Below, piece after piece: positions 1 to 6,897 of a stretch of 8,731 nt of DNA. The notes beneath the pieces were generated by a model. It saw nothing but the letters and a program-made list of their open reading frames with translations, was not told the origin of the DNA and did not search any database. The stretch comes from Bacillota bacterium (GTDB lineage Bacteria > Bacillota > Clostridia > Clostridiales > Caloramatoraceae), in contig JAEZLD010000074.1 in the NCBI GenBank assembly GCA_023415335.1, forward strand, positions 1-8,731, read 5' to 3'. Each line of letters opens with the position of its first letter. Position 1 is the stretch's first letter. Position numbers and translations under genes: made by a program.

Positions 1-944
1 GATGACTGGTCTATAAGCGCCATTTCTCCAAGGTAGTGGCTGCCTTCGTCAGTGTCTATTATTGTTCTTAAAAGCTCCTCTCCCTTTTCCGCATGGCTCT
101 CAACTATCCTTCCGTCCTTAACCACAAACCTTATGCCGTCTATCAGCTGGCCTGAATATACAAGGGGCATTGTGGAGGCAATAACCCCGTTAACCTTGTT
201 CTTATGGGGGGATATGAATACCTCCTCGGTTGGAACGTTTGGAGCCCATACAGTTCCGTTTGCCTCAACACAGCCGCCCTTCCAGATCTCATCTACTGCA
301 GGGCTGAAGGTAAAGTCAGTGTTCCCTCCATAATAGTGGAAGCAGGTGAATTTCTTCTCATCCAAAACCTTCTTCCTCTCCTCGGTATCCTTCATGAACC
401 TCCTCCAGGCTGCCACCGGGTCCTGTTCCTTGCAGCGGGTACATGCAAGCACTGCATCCCAAAGCTTCTCCATAGCCTCCTGTTCAGGGAGCTCCGGGAA
501 AACCAGCTTTGCCCAGCTCTTCCCCGGCAGGCAGGCGATGGAGTGCCCACTTTTGGCCTTCTCCCGGAATACCTTCCTCATATTCCTGTCACCCTTGGCC
601 TTATATTTCAAAATCTCGGCATCAAGCCCTGCAAAGGCCTCAAGGTCAGGGCAGTCAAAGCGTACAAAGGCGGCTCCCTTTTCTGCATAATAATCAGTCA
701 GGGGCTGGCTGGTGTTCGTGTAGTTTTCTTTCATGTTTTCAGCAGATAGCCTATCTATTTTATTGTCATCCCATATGGCCACGAACTGGCTGCAGCCTGC
801 CTTGTATGCCTCCTCTGCCAGTATCTCCATAAAGTCCTTCTGGTCAACTGATGCCTCCGCGCATAAAATCTGCCCTGGCTTTAAGCCCACTCCTATTTCA
901 ACAATAACCCTTGCATATAGGTGCTTTCTCTCGTTTAAATCCAC
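1..944 (-). CDS. M29-family metal-dependent aminopeptidase (AmpS/AmpT-like), C-terminus off window
   Basis: Probable cytoplasmic two-metal exopeptidase that removes N-terminal residues from peptides. About 314 residues are visible of a family length near 410. The N-terminal half has the family look (VEIGVGLKPGQ near residue 17, then LAEEAYKAGC). The best evidence is the block NVPTEEVFISP followed by STMPLVYSG, FVVKDGRIVE and TDEGSHYLGE. Glu241 (PTEE) and Glu307 (YLGE) are 66 residues apart, as are the corresponding metal ligands of characterised M29 enzymes. The later His/Tyr/His/Asp ligands lie beyond position 1 and cannot be checked. Start choice: AAGGAGG (954-960) directly abuts an ATG at 953, leaving no spacer, whereas an in-frame GTG at 944 is 9 nt away and is preferred. 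If the ATG is used the protein is three residues longer. It lies 41 bp downstream of the DUF1653 gene, probably on the same transcript. Confidence 0.88.
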   Translation of the reverse strand, partial: MDLNERKHLYARVIVEIGVGLKPGQILCAEASVDQKDFMEILAEEAYKAGCSQFVAIWDDNKIDRLSAENMKENYTNTSQPLTDYYAEKGAAFVRFDCPDLEAFAGLDAEILKYKAKGDRNMRKVFREKAKSGHSIACLPGKSWAKLVFPELPEQEAMEKLWDAVLACTRCKEQDPVAAWRRFMKDTEERKKVLDEKKFTCFHYYGGNTDFTFSPAVDEIWKGGCVEANGTVWAPNVPTEEVFISPHKNKVNGVIASTMPLVYSGQLIDGIRFVVKDGRIVESHAEKGEELLRTIIDTDEGSHYLGEMALIDQS

Positions 945-985
945 TGGTTTCATCCTCCTTGTACATTGTATTTATTATGTATGAA

Positions 986-1225
986 TCAGTCCTCGCACTC
1001 CTCAAACCTGTTAATCAGCTTCCCGTCCTTCTCTACCTGCTCTAAGAACATGGAAAGGGGCCTTACCCATATGCCACGCTCTCCATATAGGGCCTGGTAT
1101 ACCACCATGTCCTCCAGGGTTTCTGAATGCTTTGCCTCATATAAAACAAGATAATAATTCCCCTTAAAATGCCTGTATCTCTTGCCAGGCTTTAAGGTGC
1201 GCACGCCCTTGGTATTTTTTTCCAT
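986..1225 (-). CDS. DUF1653 domain-containing small protein
   Basis: A 79-residue soluble protein made almost entirely of one DUF1653 domain. Family signatures in order are PGKRYRHFKGNYYLVL, AKHSETLEDMVVYQALYG, the GIWVRPLSMFLE segment, and a final DGKLINRFE. The family has no established biochemical role that I know of; the small aromatic-rich fold is often annotated only by its DUF number. Start choice: the ATG at 1225 has AAGGAAG eight bases upstream. In-frame ATG (1249) and TTG (1258) codons further upstream have no Shine-Dalgarno-like sequence, so the 90-residue version is less likely. The stop is TGA at 986-988. It is the first gene of a minus-strand pair with the M29 aminopeptidase. 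Small stand-alone DUF1653 proteins are common in Firmicutes, so the pairing need not mean shared function. Confidence 0.85.
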   Translation of the reverse strand: MEKNTKGVRTLKPGKRYRHFKGNYYLVLYEAKHSETLEDMVVYQALYGERGIWVRPLSMFLEQVEKDGKLINRFEECED

Positions 1226-1295
1226 ACTGTTTACTTCCTTTCCATCCATATTGCTCAACTATATGATAACCCTATTTTACCTTTAAGTTCAACAA

Positions 1296-1301
1296 ATTAT
1301 A
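1296..1301 (-). promoter_or_regulatory. Possible -10 element for the DUF1653/aminopeptidase pair
   Basis: On the minus strand this is a perfect TATAAT, about 70 bp upstream of the chosen DUF1653 start. No convincing -35 hexamer is found 16-18 bp upstream, so the call rests on the -10 match alone in AT-rich DNA. Confidence 0.3.
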
Positions 1302-1327
1302 TAGGACCCGCTTTCACTATAGCCCTC

Positions 1328-1374
1328 TTTGGATTTAGTGCTTTTTCTTTAGAAACTCTTTAGATTTATTTGGA
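1328..1374 (+). promoter_or_regulatory. Phased TTT(A/G)GA repeats, candidate response-regulator binding region
   Basis: Four TTTRGA hexamers start at 1328 (TTTGGA), 1348 (TTTAGA), 1359 (TTTAGA) and 1369 (TTTGGA), so the steps are 20, 11 and 10 bp, close to whole helical turns. The central pair is an exact repeat, CTTTAGA-N4-CTTTAGA. OmpR-family regulators commonly bind direct repeats with 10-11 bp periodicity, and the operon starting at 1438 encodes such a regulator. Downstream there is a possible -10 (CATAAT at 1400-1405) with no good -35, as expected of an activator-dependent promoter. Binding is inferred, and short T-rich hexamers can recur by chance. Confidence 0.35.
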
Positions 1375-1423
1375 CGGTTTCTTTATATTAAGTCTTTATC
1401 ATAATTACCATAGAACATTTGAA

Positions 1424-1429
1424 AAGGAG
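1424..1429 (+). promoter_or_regulatory. Ribosome binding site of the DedA-family gene
   Basis: AAGGAG lies eight bases upstream of the ATG at 1438, which fixes that start. The 212-bp spacer from 1226 to 1437 holds no other gene that I can support. Confidence 0.8.
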
Positions 1430-1437
1430 TATTAAAA

Positions 1438-1947
1438 ATGACACCTCAGACAATTAACTCATTTTTAGCCCAGTACGGACTGCTTTGCATCTTTGTAATT
1501 GTACTTTTAGAATATATGAACCTTCCAGGGTTCCCCGCAGGGATAATACTTCCTGCAGCAGGCATGTGGACCTCAGCAACAAAGGCCAGCCTTCTTATGG
1601 CGCTTTTAGTTTCAGTTGCCGCAGGTCTTATAGGGAGCCTGCTGCTGTACCTGGCAGGACGGTTTGGAGGTGAATTCTTGGTTGATAAATACATAAAACG
1701 TTTTCCAAAGCAAAAGGCTTCCATAGACAAGACTTTTGATTTTATCAGAAGTAAAGGGAAGGCGGGAATATTTATCGGCAAACTGATACCCATGGCAAGG
1801 ACCATCATCTCAATCCCTGCCGGGCTCATGAGAATGGATATTAAGGAATACATCCTCTATTCTACTCTCGGAATACTGGTGTGGAACGGAGGCTTTATTG
1901 CTGCTGGATATTTTTTAGGTGAAAAGGCTTTTCAGCTGTTAGGTTAG
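1438..1947 (+). CDS. DedA-family (SNARE-associated/VTT domain) integral membrane protein
   Basis: A 169-residue, very hydrophobic protein of the DedA superfamily, whose members are linked to membrane homeostasis and, in some cases, to flipping of lipid carriers or phospholipids. Visible signatures are an N-terminal helix ending in LLEYMNLPGFPAG (Glu25), the small-residue helix around 50-72 running into YLAGRFGG (71-78), and the hallmark GKLIPMARTIISIPAGLMRM (114-133) with Arg121 and the PAG turn, followed by a C-terminal helix with VWNGGFIAAGYFLG. It is somewhat shorter than the roughly 200-residue E. coli paralogues, and the acidic residue often found in the P-x-P-x-E segment is not obvious (it reads GFPAG). 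It is the first gene of the four-gene cluster. Its stop codon overlaps the ribosome binding site of the glycosyltransferase, suggesting coupled translation. The substrate is unknown. Confidence 0.88.
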   Translation: MTPQTINSFLAQYGLLCIFVIVLLEYMNLPGFPAGIILPAAGMWTSATKASLLMALLVSVAAGLIGSLLLYLAGRFGGEFLVDKYIKRFPKQKASIDKTFDFIRSKGKAGIFIGKLIPMARTIISIPAGLMRMDIKEYILYSTLGILVWNGGFIAAGYFLGEKAFQLLG

Positions 1948-1951
1948 GAGG
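1946..1951 (+). promoter_or_regulatory. Ribosome binding site overlapping the DedA stop codon
   Basis: AGGAGG begins on the second base of the DedA TAG stop (1945-1947) and sits six bases before the glycosyltransferase ATG. A ribosome terminating on the first gene would stop on the initiation site of the second, which supports translational coupling and balanced expression. Confidence 0.8.
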
Positions 1952-1957
1952 ATAAAA

Positions 1958-3244
1958 ATGAGGATTTTAATGATGACGAACAATTATATGCCATTTATCG
2001 GAGGGGTATCCATATCCGTAGAGAGGCTATCCCAGGACCTCAAGGCCCGTGGAAACAGCGTTTTGGTTATGGCCCCTGAATATGAAAACCAGTGGAATGA
2101 TGAAAATACCCTGCGGATTAAGACATTTCATATTAAATCCCAGAACAGAACCTATGCCGTGCCCAATCCCTTTGATAACAGGATACGGAGGGAGGTTGAA
2201 AGCTTCAACCCTGACATAATACATGTACACCACCCATTCCTTACGGGAAATGCAGGCATGGTTTTAAGCCATAGGTATAACATTCCCCTGGTATTCACCT
2301 ACCATACCAACTATGAGCAATACCTTCATTATATAAAGCCCTACAAGCTTATATCTGACAGGTATGAAAAGGAGCAAGTCCGCCTGCTCCGGAAGGCAGA
2401 GGGCTCTGCAGTCCATTTCATAAAAGACAGGCTTGTTCCCGGATACACAAGGGGCTTCTGCAACAGATGTAACATGATATTCTCTCCAACCGGGTCCATA
2501 AAAAGCCAGCTTCAGGAGCGTGGAATCACCTCCCATATAAGGGTGCTTCCAACAGGACTTAAGGAATCTGTATATGTGAGGGATCAGGATGCCTCAGGAA
2601 GAATCAGAGCCAGGTATAAGGGAAGCCTACCCTTCCTGTTCTGCAGCGTTTCAAGACTTTCTAAGGAGAAAAACCTGGATTTCCTGTTCAGGTGTATAAG
2701 GCTTCTTAAGGATAAGGCAGGAGACTGCTTCAGGATGCTTCTCATCGGGGACGGACCTGAGAAGGATCACCTTGAGGTTTTAGCCAGACAGCTTGGAATC
2801 ACCAATAATGTTGTCTTCATCAACAGCATTTTAAACAGCGAAATAGCTGACTACTATAACGCCTGCGACGCCTTCCTTTTTGCCTCAAAATCAGAGACCC
2901 AGGGAATAGTGCTCCTTGAAGCTATGGCAGCCAGGAATCCTGTGGTTGCAGTGAGGGCAAGCGGAGTGACGGACGTGGTTAAGAATGGTTCAAACGGTTA
3001 CATAACTGAGGAGGATGAGGAGGAATGGTCTGATAAGGTGCTCAGCCTTATGAACAATCCTTATGAAATCAAAGCCTTAGGTGCCGTGGCATTTGACACT
3101 GCAAGGTGCTATAGTGGGCTTGAAATAGCTGCTAAAGCTGAGGGAAACTACCTGGAACTTCTAAGGATTAAAGAAGGAAGGTTGGAAGGGCGCTATGGCA
3201 CAGTTAATGCCAGTACCAGTGATATGAGGAATTGGATGTATTAA
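1958..3244 (+). CDS. GT4-family glycosyltransferase, diacylglycerol glucosyltransferase-like
   Basis: A 428-residue GT-B fold, retaining glycosyltransferase. The N-terminal domain opens with RILMMTNNYMPFIGGVS (2-18, glycine loop), has HVHHPFLTGNAG (89-100) and FTYHTNYEQYLHY (113-125). The C-terminal GT4 domain has SRLSKEKNLDFL (232-243), LLIGDGPEKD (261-270) and the EX7E motif ETQGIVLLE with Glu313 and Glu321, which contacts the sugar nucleotide. The HHPFLTG and YHTxYExYLHY blocks resemble enzymes that glucosylate diacylglycerol for membrane glycolipids and lipoteichoic acid anchors; that specificity is an inference and other acceptors are possible. Residues about 145-172 look like extra sequence between the domains and include CNRC. 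The C-terminal tail of about 30 residues is longer than usual. The enzyme probably works at the inner face of the membrane. Its placement between DedA and a two-component system supports an envelope-lipid role. Confidence 0.88.
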   Translation: MRILMMTNNYMPFIGGVSISVERLSQDLKARGNSVLVMAPEYENQWNDENTLRIKTFHIKSQNRTYAVPNPFDNRIRREVESFNPDIIHVHHPFLTGNAGMVLSHRYNIPLVFTYHTNYEQYLHYIKPYKLISDRYEKEQVRLLRKAEGSAVHFIKDRLVPGYTRGFCNRCNMIFSPTGSIKSQLQERGITSHIRVLPTGLKESVYVRDQDASGRIRARYKGSLPFLFCSVSRLSKEKNLDFLFRCIRLLKDKAGDCFRMLLIGDGPEKDHLEVLARQLGITNNVVFINSILNSEIADYYNACDAFLFASKSETQGIVLLEAMAARNPVVAVRASGVTDVVKNGSNGYITEEDEEEWSDKVLSLMNNPYEIKALGAVAFDTARCYSGLEIAAKAEGNYLELLRIKEGRLEGRYGTVNASTSDMRNWMY

Positions 3245-3302
3245 TTTAAATCCCCTAATGGTATTATTAATATTAGTTATTGAATGAATGCGGGGTATCG
3301 GT

Positions 3303-4007
3303 ATGAATCCATATAATATACTTGTTGTTGAGGATGAGAAGGAAATAAGGGATGCCATTGAGGTTTATCTGGCAAATCAGGGCTATAAGGTGTTTAAAGC
3401 CGCAAACGGAATAGAAGGCCTTGAGATAATAGAAAAAGAGCAGATACATCTGGCCATTGTGGATGTGATGATGCCACAGATGGACGGAATCACAATGACA
3501 ATGAAGCTTAGGGAAACATGCAGCTTCCCTGTTATAATGCTTTCTGCAAAGAGCGAGGAGGTTGACAAGATAATGGGGCTCAATATTGGGGCAGACGATT
3601 ATGTAACAAAGCCCTTCCGTCCTTTGGAGCTGCTTGCAAGGGTAAACTCCCAGCTAAGAAGGTATTCAAAGTTCCTTAACATTATAAAAGAGCAGGCTCC
3701 TGACAGAAACCTGTTTGTCATAGGGGGGCTTGAGCTTGATGACGATACCAAGGAGGTAAGCGTGGATGGAAAGCCTGTAAAAACCACTCCAATAGAGTTT
3801 AAAATACTCCAGCTTCTTATGAAGAACCCGGGAAGGGTCTTTTCCTCTGAGGAGATATATGAAAGGGTATGGAACGAACAGGCAATAAACACTGACACCA
3901 TAATGGTGCATATAAGGAACATAAGGGAAAAGATTGAGATTAACCCTAAAAACCCAAAATATTTAAAGGTAGTATGGGGAGTTGGATATAAAATTGAAAA
4001 GCAATAA
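3303..4007 (+). CDS. OmpR/PhoB-family response regulator
   Basis: A 234-residue DNA-binding response regulator. The receiver domain (about 4-118) has the acidic pocket Glu10-Asp11 (VVEDE), phospho-acceptor Asp54 (VDVMMP), switch Ser81 (MLSAKSEEVDK) and Lys103 (TKPF). The winged-helix domain (about 138-233) has TTPIEFKILQLL, VFSSEEIYERVW, the recognition-helix region TDTIMVHIRNIREKI and the wing YLKVVWGVGYK. The style is close to VanR-like clostridial regulators. Start choice: the ATG at 3303 gives the usual MxxxNILVVEDE start with a weak GGGG seven bases upstream; an in-frame ATG at 3288 would add five residues but lacks any Shine-Dalgarno sequence. It lies 58 bp after the glycosyltransferase and overlaps the kinase start by 14 bp, so the regulator and kinase are partners. 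A target is suggested by the repeats upstream of the DedA gene, but this is unproven. Confidence 0.93.
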   Translation: MNPYNILVVEDEKEIRDAIEVYLANQGYKVFKAANGIEGLEIIEKEQIHLAIVDVMMPQMDGITMTMKLRETCSFPVIMLSAKSEEVDKIMGLNIGADDYVTKPFRPLELLARVNSQLRRYSKFLNIIKEQAPDRNLFVIGGLELDDDTKEVSVDGKPVKTTPIEFKILQLLMKNPGRVFSSEEIYERVWNEQAINTDTIMVHIRNIREKIEINPKNPKYLKVVWGVGYKIEKQ

Positions 4008-6180
4008 AACCAAACTAATAATAAATGCAGTAATAATACCGGCACTGCTGCTGCTGTCCATATGGATGGTAGGCTGCTATACCAGAATTGAAAATAACAG
4101 AAGGCATTATGAGTTCCGGCCCTATGAAAGCTACTGGATATCAAGGACTGTTTTTGAAAGCAGCTATGGGCTTTACGTAGAGGCTCTGGGGGAGAAGTAT
4201 GGAAGTGAGTTTACTCCCTCCCAGGCGCTGGTTGATACAGAGAAAATGTCTCAAAACTATGGTACCGGCGAAATACTTAATATAAAAACCTCCGTCAATG
4301 AGCTGGTAAATAGCTGGAGGACAGCGCTTCAAGACTCCCTTACCAACCTGGAGTACTACTGCCAGGAAAACACCTCAGGCATAAAAAGACAGCGTTCGTC
4401 AGATATCCTTAGCCTCCTGGCCTCAGAAAGTATAAACCAATCCAACCTGGATGAGCTAAACAGCGTATATGCTTTTTATACTGTTTTGAATTTTGATAAA
4501 AACGGAAGCCTTACTGTAAAAAGCCTCCATAAGACCAGCCGGAACCTGGTTTCTGACTGGAGGGAATTTGACCCAGGGTCCTACGTGAATACAGAGCTTG
4601 AACCTATAAAGGACATGACCTTTGTATTCGGGATCAGGAAAGACTTGGCATATCATGATAATATTTATGATGTGTTAAACGGTACAGACTATTCCTCATG
4701 GAGCCAGGCATCCCTTCCCTTCCTGGGGGTCATACTGATAATTACGCTGCTGATGGGGCTTATGATTCCCTACAGGCTTTCAAAGACCACAGCGGGATTT
4801 GAGTTTTTCTCAAGACTTCCATTTGAAATAGCTGCCACAGCCTCAGTTTTAGGCATAATGCTTTTATTTATGGGACCACAGTCAATTATAATTTATACAG
4901 CTGACGGCAGCCTTGGCTCTTCAATAGAATCCACATTCCAGGTATCAGCCTCAGCTGCTAAAATATATACCTATGCTGCAAACATTTCCTTCTGGTTCAT
5001 ACTCCTATACGTGCTGCTTTTATGTATAATACTCCTTAAGCATATATTCAAGGCTGGACTTAAAAGCTATTTCTCATCTAGGTCTATTGTAGTATGGGTA
5101 ACCAGGACAGCAGTAAAGCTTATAAGGGTTATTTGGAAGTATATTAAGCTCCCCTTTGCAAAGGCCTATGGCTTTCTAATAAACATAGACCTTAAGGATA
5201 AGCCTACAGCAACAATTGTCAAAGTAGTAGCAATGAATCTGATAATACTTGCTATTGCCTGCAGAATATGGTATTGGGGCATTTTTGCAATAATCGTATA
5301 CTCTGTGATACTGTTCGTAATCCTTATGAAATATGCCGGGGATGTAAGGGAGAAATACATGATACTCCTTAAGGCCACAGGAAAAATAGCTGACGGCAAC
5401 CTAAACGTTACAATAGACGAGGACCTGGGGCTTTTCAATCCCTTTAAAAAGGAGATAAAGAGCATACAGGAGGGCTTTAAAAACGCCGTTGAGGAGGAGG
5501 TAAAAAGCCAGAGCATGAAAACGGAGCTTATAAGCAACGTTTCCCACGATCTGAAAACCCCCCTTACATCAATAATCACCTATATTGACCTGCTGAAGGA
5601 TGAGGAGCTGCCCATTGAAAAGCGCAGGGAGTACCTTGACATACTGGACAGGAAATCCCAGAGGCTCAAGGAGCTTATAGAAGACCTGTTTGAAATGAGC
5701 AAGGTAACCAGCGGAAACATTAAGCTTGACATAATGGATGTGGATGTGGTGTCCCTCATGAAGCAGACAATAATTGAAGCTGAGGATAAGCTAAATGCAG
5801 CAGGACTTAAGCTCAAAACAAGCTTCCCTGAGGGCAAGGTAATACTTCCCCTTGACAGCATGAGGACCTATAGGGTCTTTGAAAATCTTCTGGTGAACAT
5901 CTCCAAATACGCTATGAGGGATTCAAGGGTATACATCGACATAGAGGATAACCTAGACATGGTACAGATAACCATGAAGAACATGTCAGCTGCTGAAATA
6001 GGTGTGGATGCTTCAGAAATAACAGAAAGGTTTGTAAGAGGCGATAAATCCAGGAATACCGATGGCTCAGGCCTGGGCCTTGCAATAGCTAAAAGCTTTA
6101 CAGAGCTCCAGGGTGGAAAGCTTGAGGTTAAAATAGACGGGGATTTGTTCAAGGTAATAATCAGTTTTGAAAAGAGATAG
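3994..6180 (+). CDS. Large multi-pass sensor histidine kinase, VanS-like transmitter
   Basis: A 728-residue membrane sensor kinase paired with the upstream regulator. Predicted topology: a short Lys-rich cytoplasmic tail, helix 1 (about 9-29), an extracytoplasmic domain of roughly 210 residues (30-239), then five more helices (about 240-259, 277-299, 329-349, 407-424, 426-445). A HAMP-like linker (TGKIADGNLNVTID) follows. The dimerisation domain has NVSHDLKTPLTSI with phospho-acceptor His518. The ATPase domain has the N box ENLLVNISKYA (Asn631, Asn635), FVRGDKS and DGSGLGLAI (690-698). The canonical DxGxG box is absent, the region reading KNMSAAEI, as I recall for related clostridial kinases. 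No ATG exists near the start: TTG at 3982 abuts GGGGAG with no spacer, while TTG at 3994 is 12 bases from it and is preferred. Use of a TTG start within the regulator gene suggests translational coupling and low kinase abundance. The ligand is unknown. Confidence 0.92.
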   Translation: MKSNKTKLIINAVIIPALLLLSIWMVGCYTRIENNRRHYEFRPYESYWISRTVFESSYGLYVEALGEKYGSEFTPSQALVDTEKMSQNYGTGEILNIKTSVNELVNSWRTALQDSLTNLEYYCQENTSGIKRQRSSDILSLLASESINQSNLDELNSVYAFYTVLNFDKNGSLTVKSLHKTSRNLVSDWREFDPGSYVNTELEPIKDMTFVFGIRKDLAYHDNIYDVLNGTDYSSWSQASLPFLGVILIITLLMGLMIPYRLSKTTAGFEFFSRLPFEIAATASVLGIMLLFMGPQSIIIYTADGSLGSSIESTFQVSASAAKIYTYAANISFWFILLYVLLLCIILLKHIFKAGLKSYFSSRSIVVWVTRTAVKLIRVIWKYIKLPFAKAYGFLINIDLKDKPTATIVKVVAMNLIILAIACRIWYWGIFAIIVYSVILFVILMKYAGDVREKYMILLKATGKIADGNLNVTIDEDLGLFNPFKKEIKSIQEGFKNAVEEEVKSQSMKTELISNVSHDLKTPLTSIITYIDLLKDEELPIEKRREYLDILDRKSQRLKELIEDLFEMSKVTSGNIKLDIMDVDVVSLMKQTIIEAEDKLNAAGLKLKTSFPEGKVILPLDSMRTYRVFENLLVNISKYAMRDSRVYIDIEDNLDMVQITMKNMSAAEIGVDASEITERFVRGDKSRNTDGSGLGLAIAKSFTELQGGKLEVKIDGDLFKVIISFEKR

Positions 6181-6187
6181 TGAAATA

Positions 6188-6221
6188 GGGGCTGCTGCAT
6201 TAGTGCTAATGCAGCAGCCCC
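6188..6221. terminator. Bidirectional terminator between convergent genes
   Basis: A perfect 16-bp inverted repeat (arms 6188-6203 and 6206-6221) with a 2-nt centre, GC-rich at the base (GGGGCTGCTGC). It begins eight bases after the kinase stop and ends ten bases before the convergent phosphatase stop. The flanks are only moderately T-rich (GTTTATATA on plus, TATTTCA on minus). The position makes a shared terminator for both genes very likely. Confidence 0.85.
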
Positions 6222-6231
6222 GTTTATATAG

Positions 6232-6819
6232 CTACTTTCCCCTGTACTCCTTTTTCACATAAAGGTGCTCCCTTTTGCCCACGCACCTGTCCCCTTCAAA
6301 ATCCAGCTCTATGATGTATGGCATCCAGTCGATTATCCTTAAAAAGGAGTCGCAGTTATAGGATGGCTCATAATAGTTCAATATGCTGCTTAGGGCAGTT
6401 CCATGGGTTCCAATTACAATTTCAATATCTTCTGCATCACCGCAGTCTTTAAGGATGTCCTTAAGTGCTGCAATGTTCCTTCTCTGGACCATACCAATGG
6501 ATTCTCCACTGTCCTCATGGAATTCCAGGTCTGCCCAGCGTTTCTGGAACATCCCCTGCGCATTTCCTGCCCTGCCTGCTTCCCTTTCACGGAGCCTCTC
6601 ATCTGTTGCAATCTCTTTACCGAAATACCTGGCAGCATCTGCAATAGTATCCTTGCTTCTCACATAAGGGCTGCAGTAGAACTTATATATTTTTTTATCC
6701 TTCAGGAATTCCAGCACCTTCTTGGAATCTTCCCTTCCTTCATCTGTCAAAGGTCTTGTCCTGTCATCCTCCCAGACATGGTCTGGCTGTGCATGCCTTA
6801 CGAAATACACCTTTACCAT
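6232..6819 (-). CDS. Histidine phosphatase family protein (phosphoglycerate mutase-like)
   Basis: A 195-residue cytoplasmic protein of the histidine phosphatase superfamily, which forms a phosphohistidine intermediate. Catalytic signatures are VRHAQPD with Arg8 and His9, CSPYVRSKDTI with Arg54, LREREAG with the acid residue near Glu78, and IGTHGTALS with His139. The usual RHG(E/Q) is RHAQ here, and the G-x-W-x-G segment after the acid residue is not recognisable. It is therefore more likely a broad phosphatase than a true glycolytic mutase; the substrate cannot be read from the sequence. AGGGGG lies eight bases upstream of the ATG, which supports this start. The gene converges on the kinase across a shared hairpin and is divergent from the SDR gene, with a candidate promoter in the spacer. 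Confidence 0.9.
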   Translation of the reverse strand: MVKVYFVRHAQPDHVWEDDRTRPLTDEGREDSKKVLEFLKDKKIYKFYCSPYVRSKDTIADAARYFGKEIATDERLREREAGRAGNAQGMFQKRWADLEFHEDSGESIGMVQRRNIAALKDILKDCGDAEDIEIVIGTHGTALSSILNYYEPSYNCDSFLRIIDWMPYIIELDFEGDRCVGKREHLYVKKEYRGK

Positions 6820-6870
6820 TTCCTCATCCCCCTAAAGCTTCATTAACCTGCTGCTATATAATTGTCTCTT

Positions 6871-6897
6871 TAAATAGTACCATATGATGCTTGTCAA
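6871..6897 (-). promoter_or_regulatory. Candidate promoter of the histidine phosphatase gene
   Basis: On the minus strand a perfect -35 TTGACA (6897-6892) is followed after 15 bp by TATTTA (6876-6871). The -35 is consensus, but the spacer is short and the -10 imperfect. The element lies about 55 bp upstream of the ATG. Confidence 0.4.

Noticed and set aside
204..749. Plus-strand open frame of 181 codons inside the aminopeptidase gene
   Set aside because: It lies antisense to a continuous, family-matching M29 reading frame, has no ribosome binding site, and its composition is that of a reverse-strand shadow.
1446..1853. Minus-strand open frame of 135 codons within the DedA gene
   Set aside because: It is antisense to the DedA hallmark motifs; the hydrophobicity is a mirror of the sense gene.
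3245..3302. Separate promoter for the two-component pair
   Set aside because: The spacer is AT-rich with TATTAT-like strings, but no -35/-10 pair of acceptable spacing stands out; cotranscription is the simpler reading.
3599..4144. Minus-strand open frame of 181 codons across the regulator/kinase junction
   Set aside because: It is the complement of the conserved regulator and kinase N-terminus; it has no recognisable family and no initiation signals.
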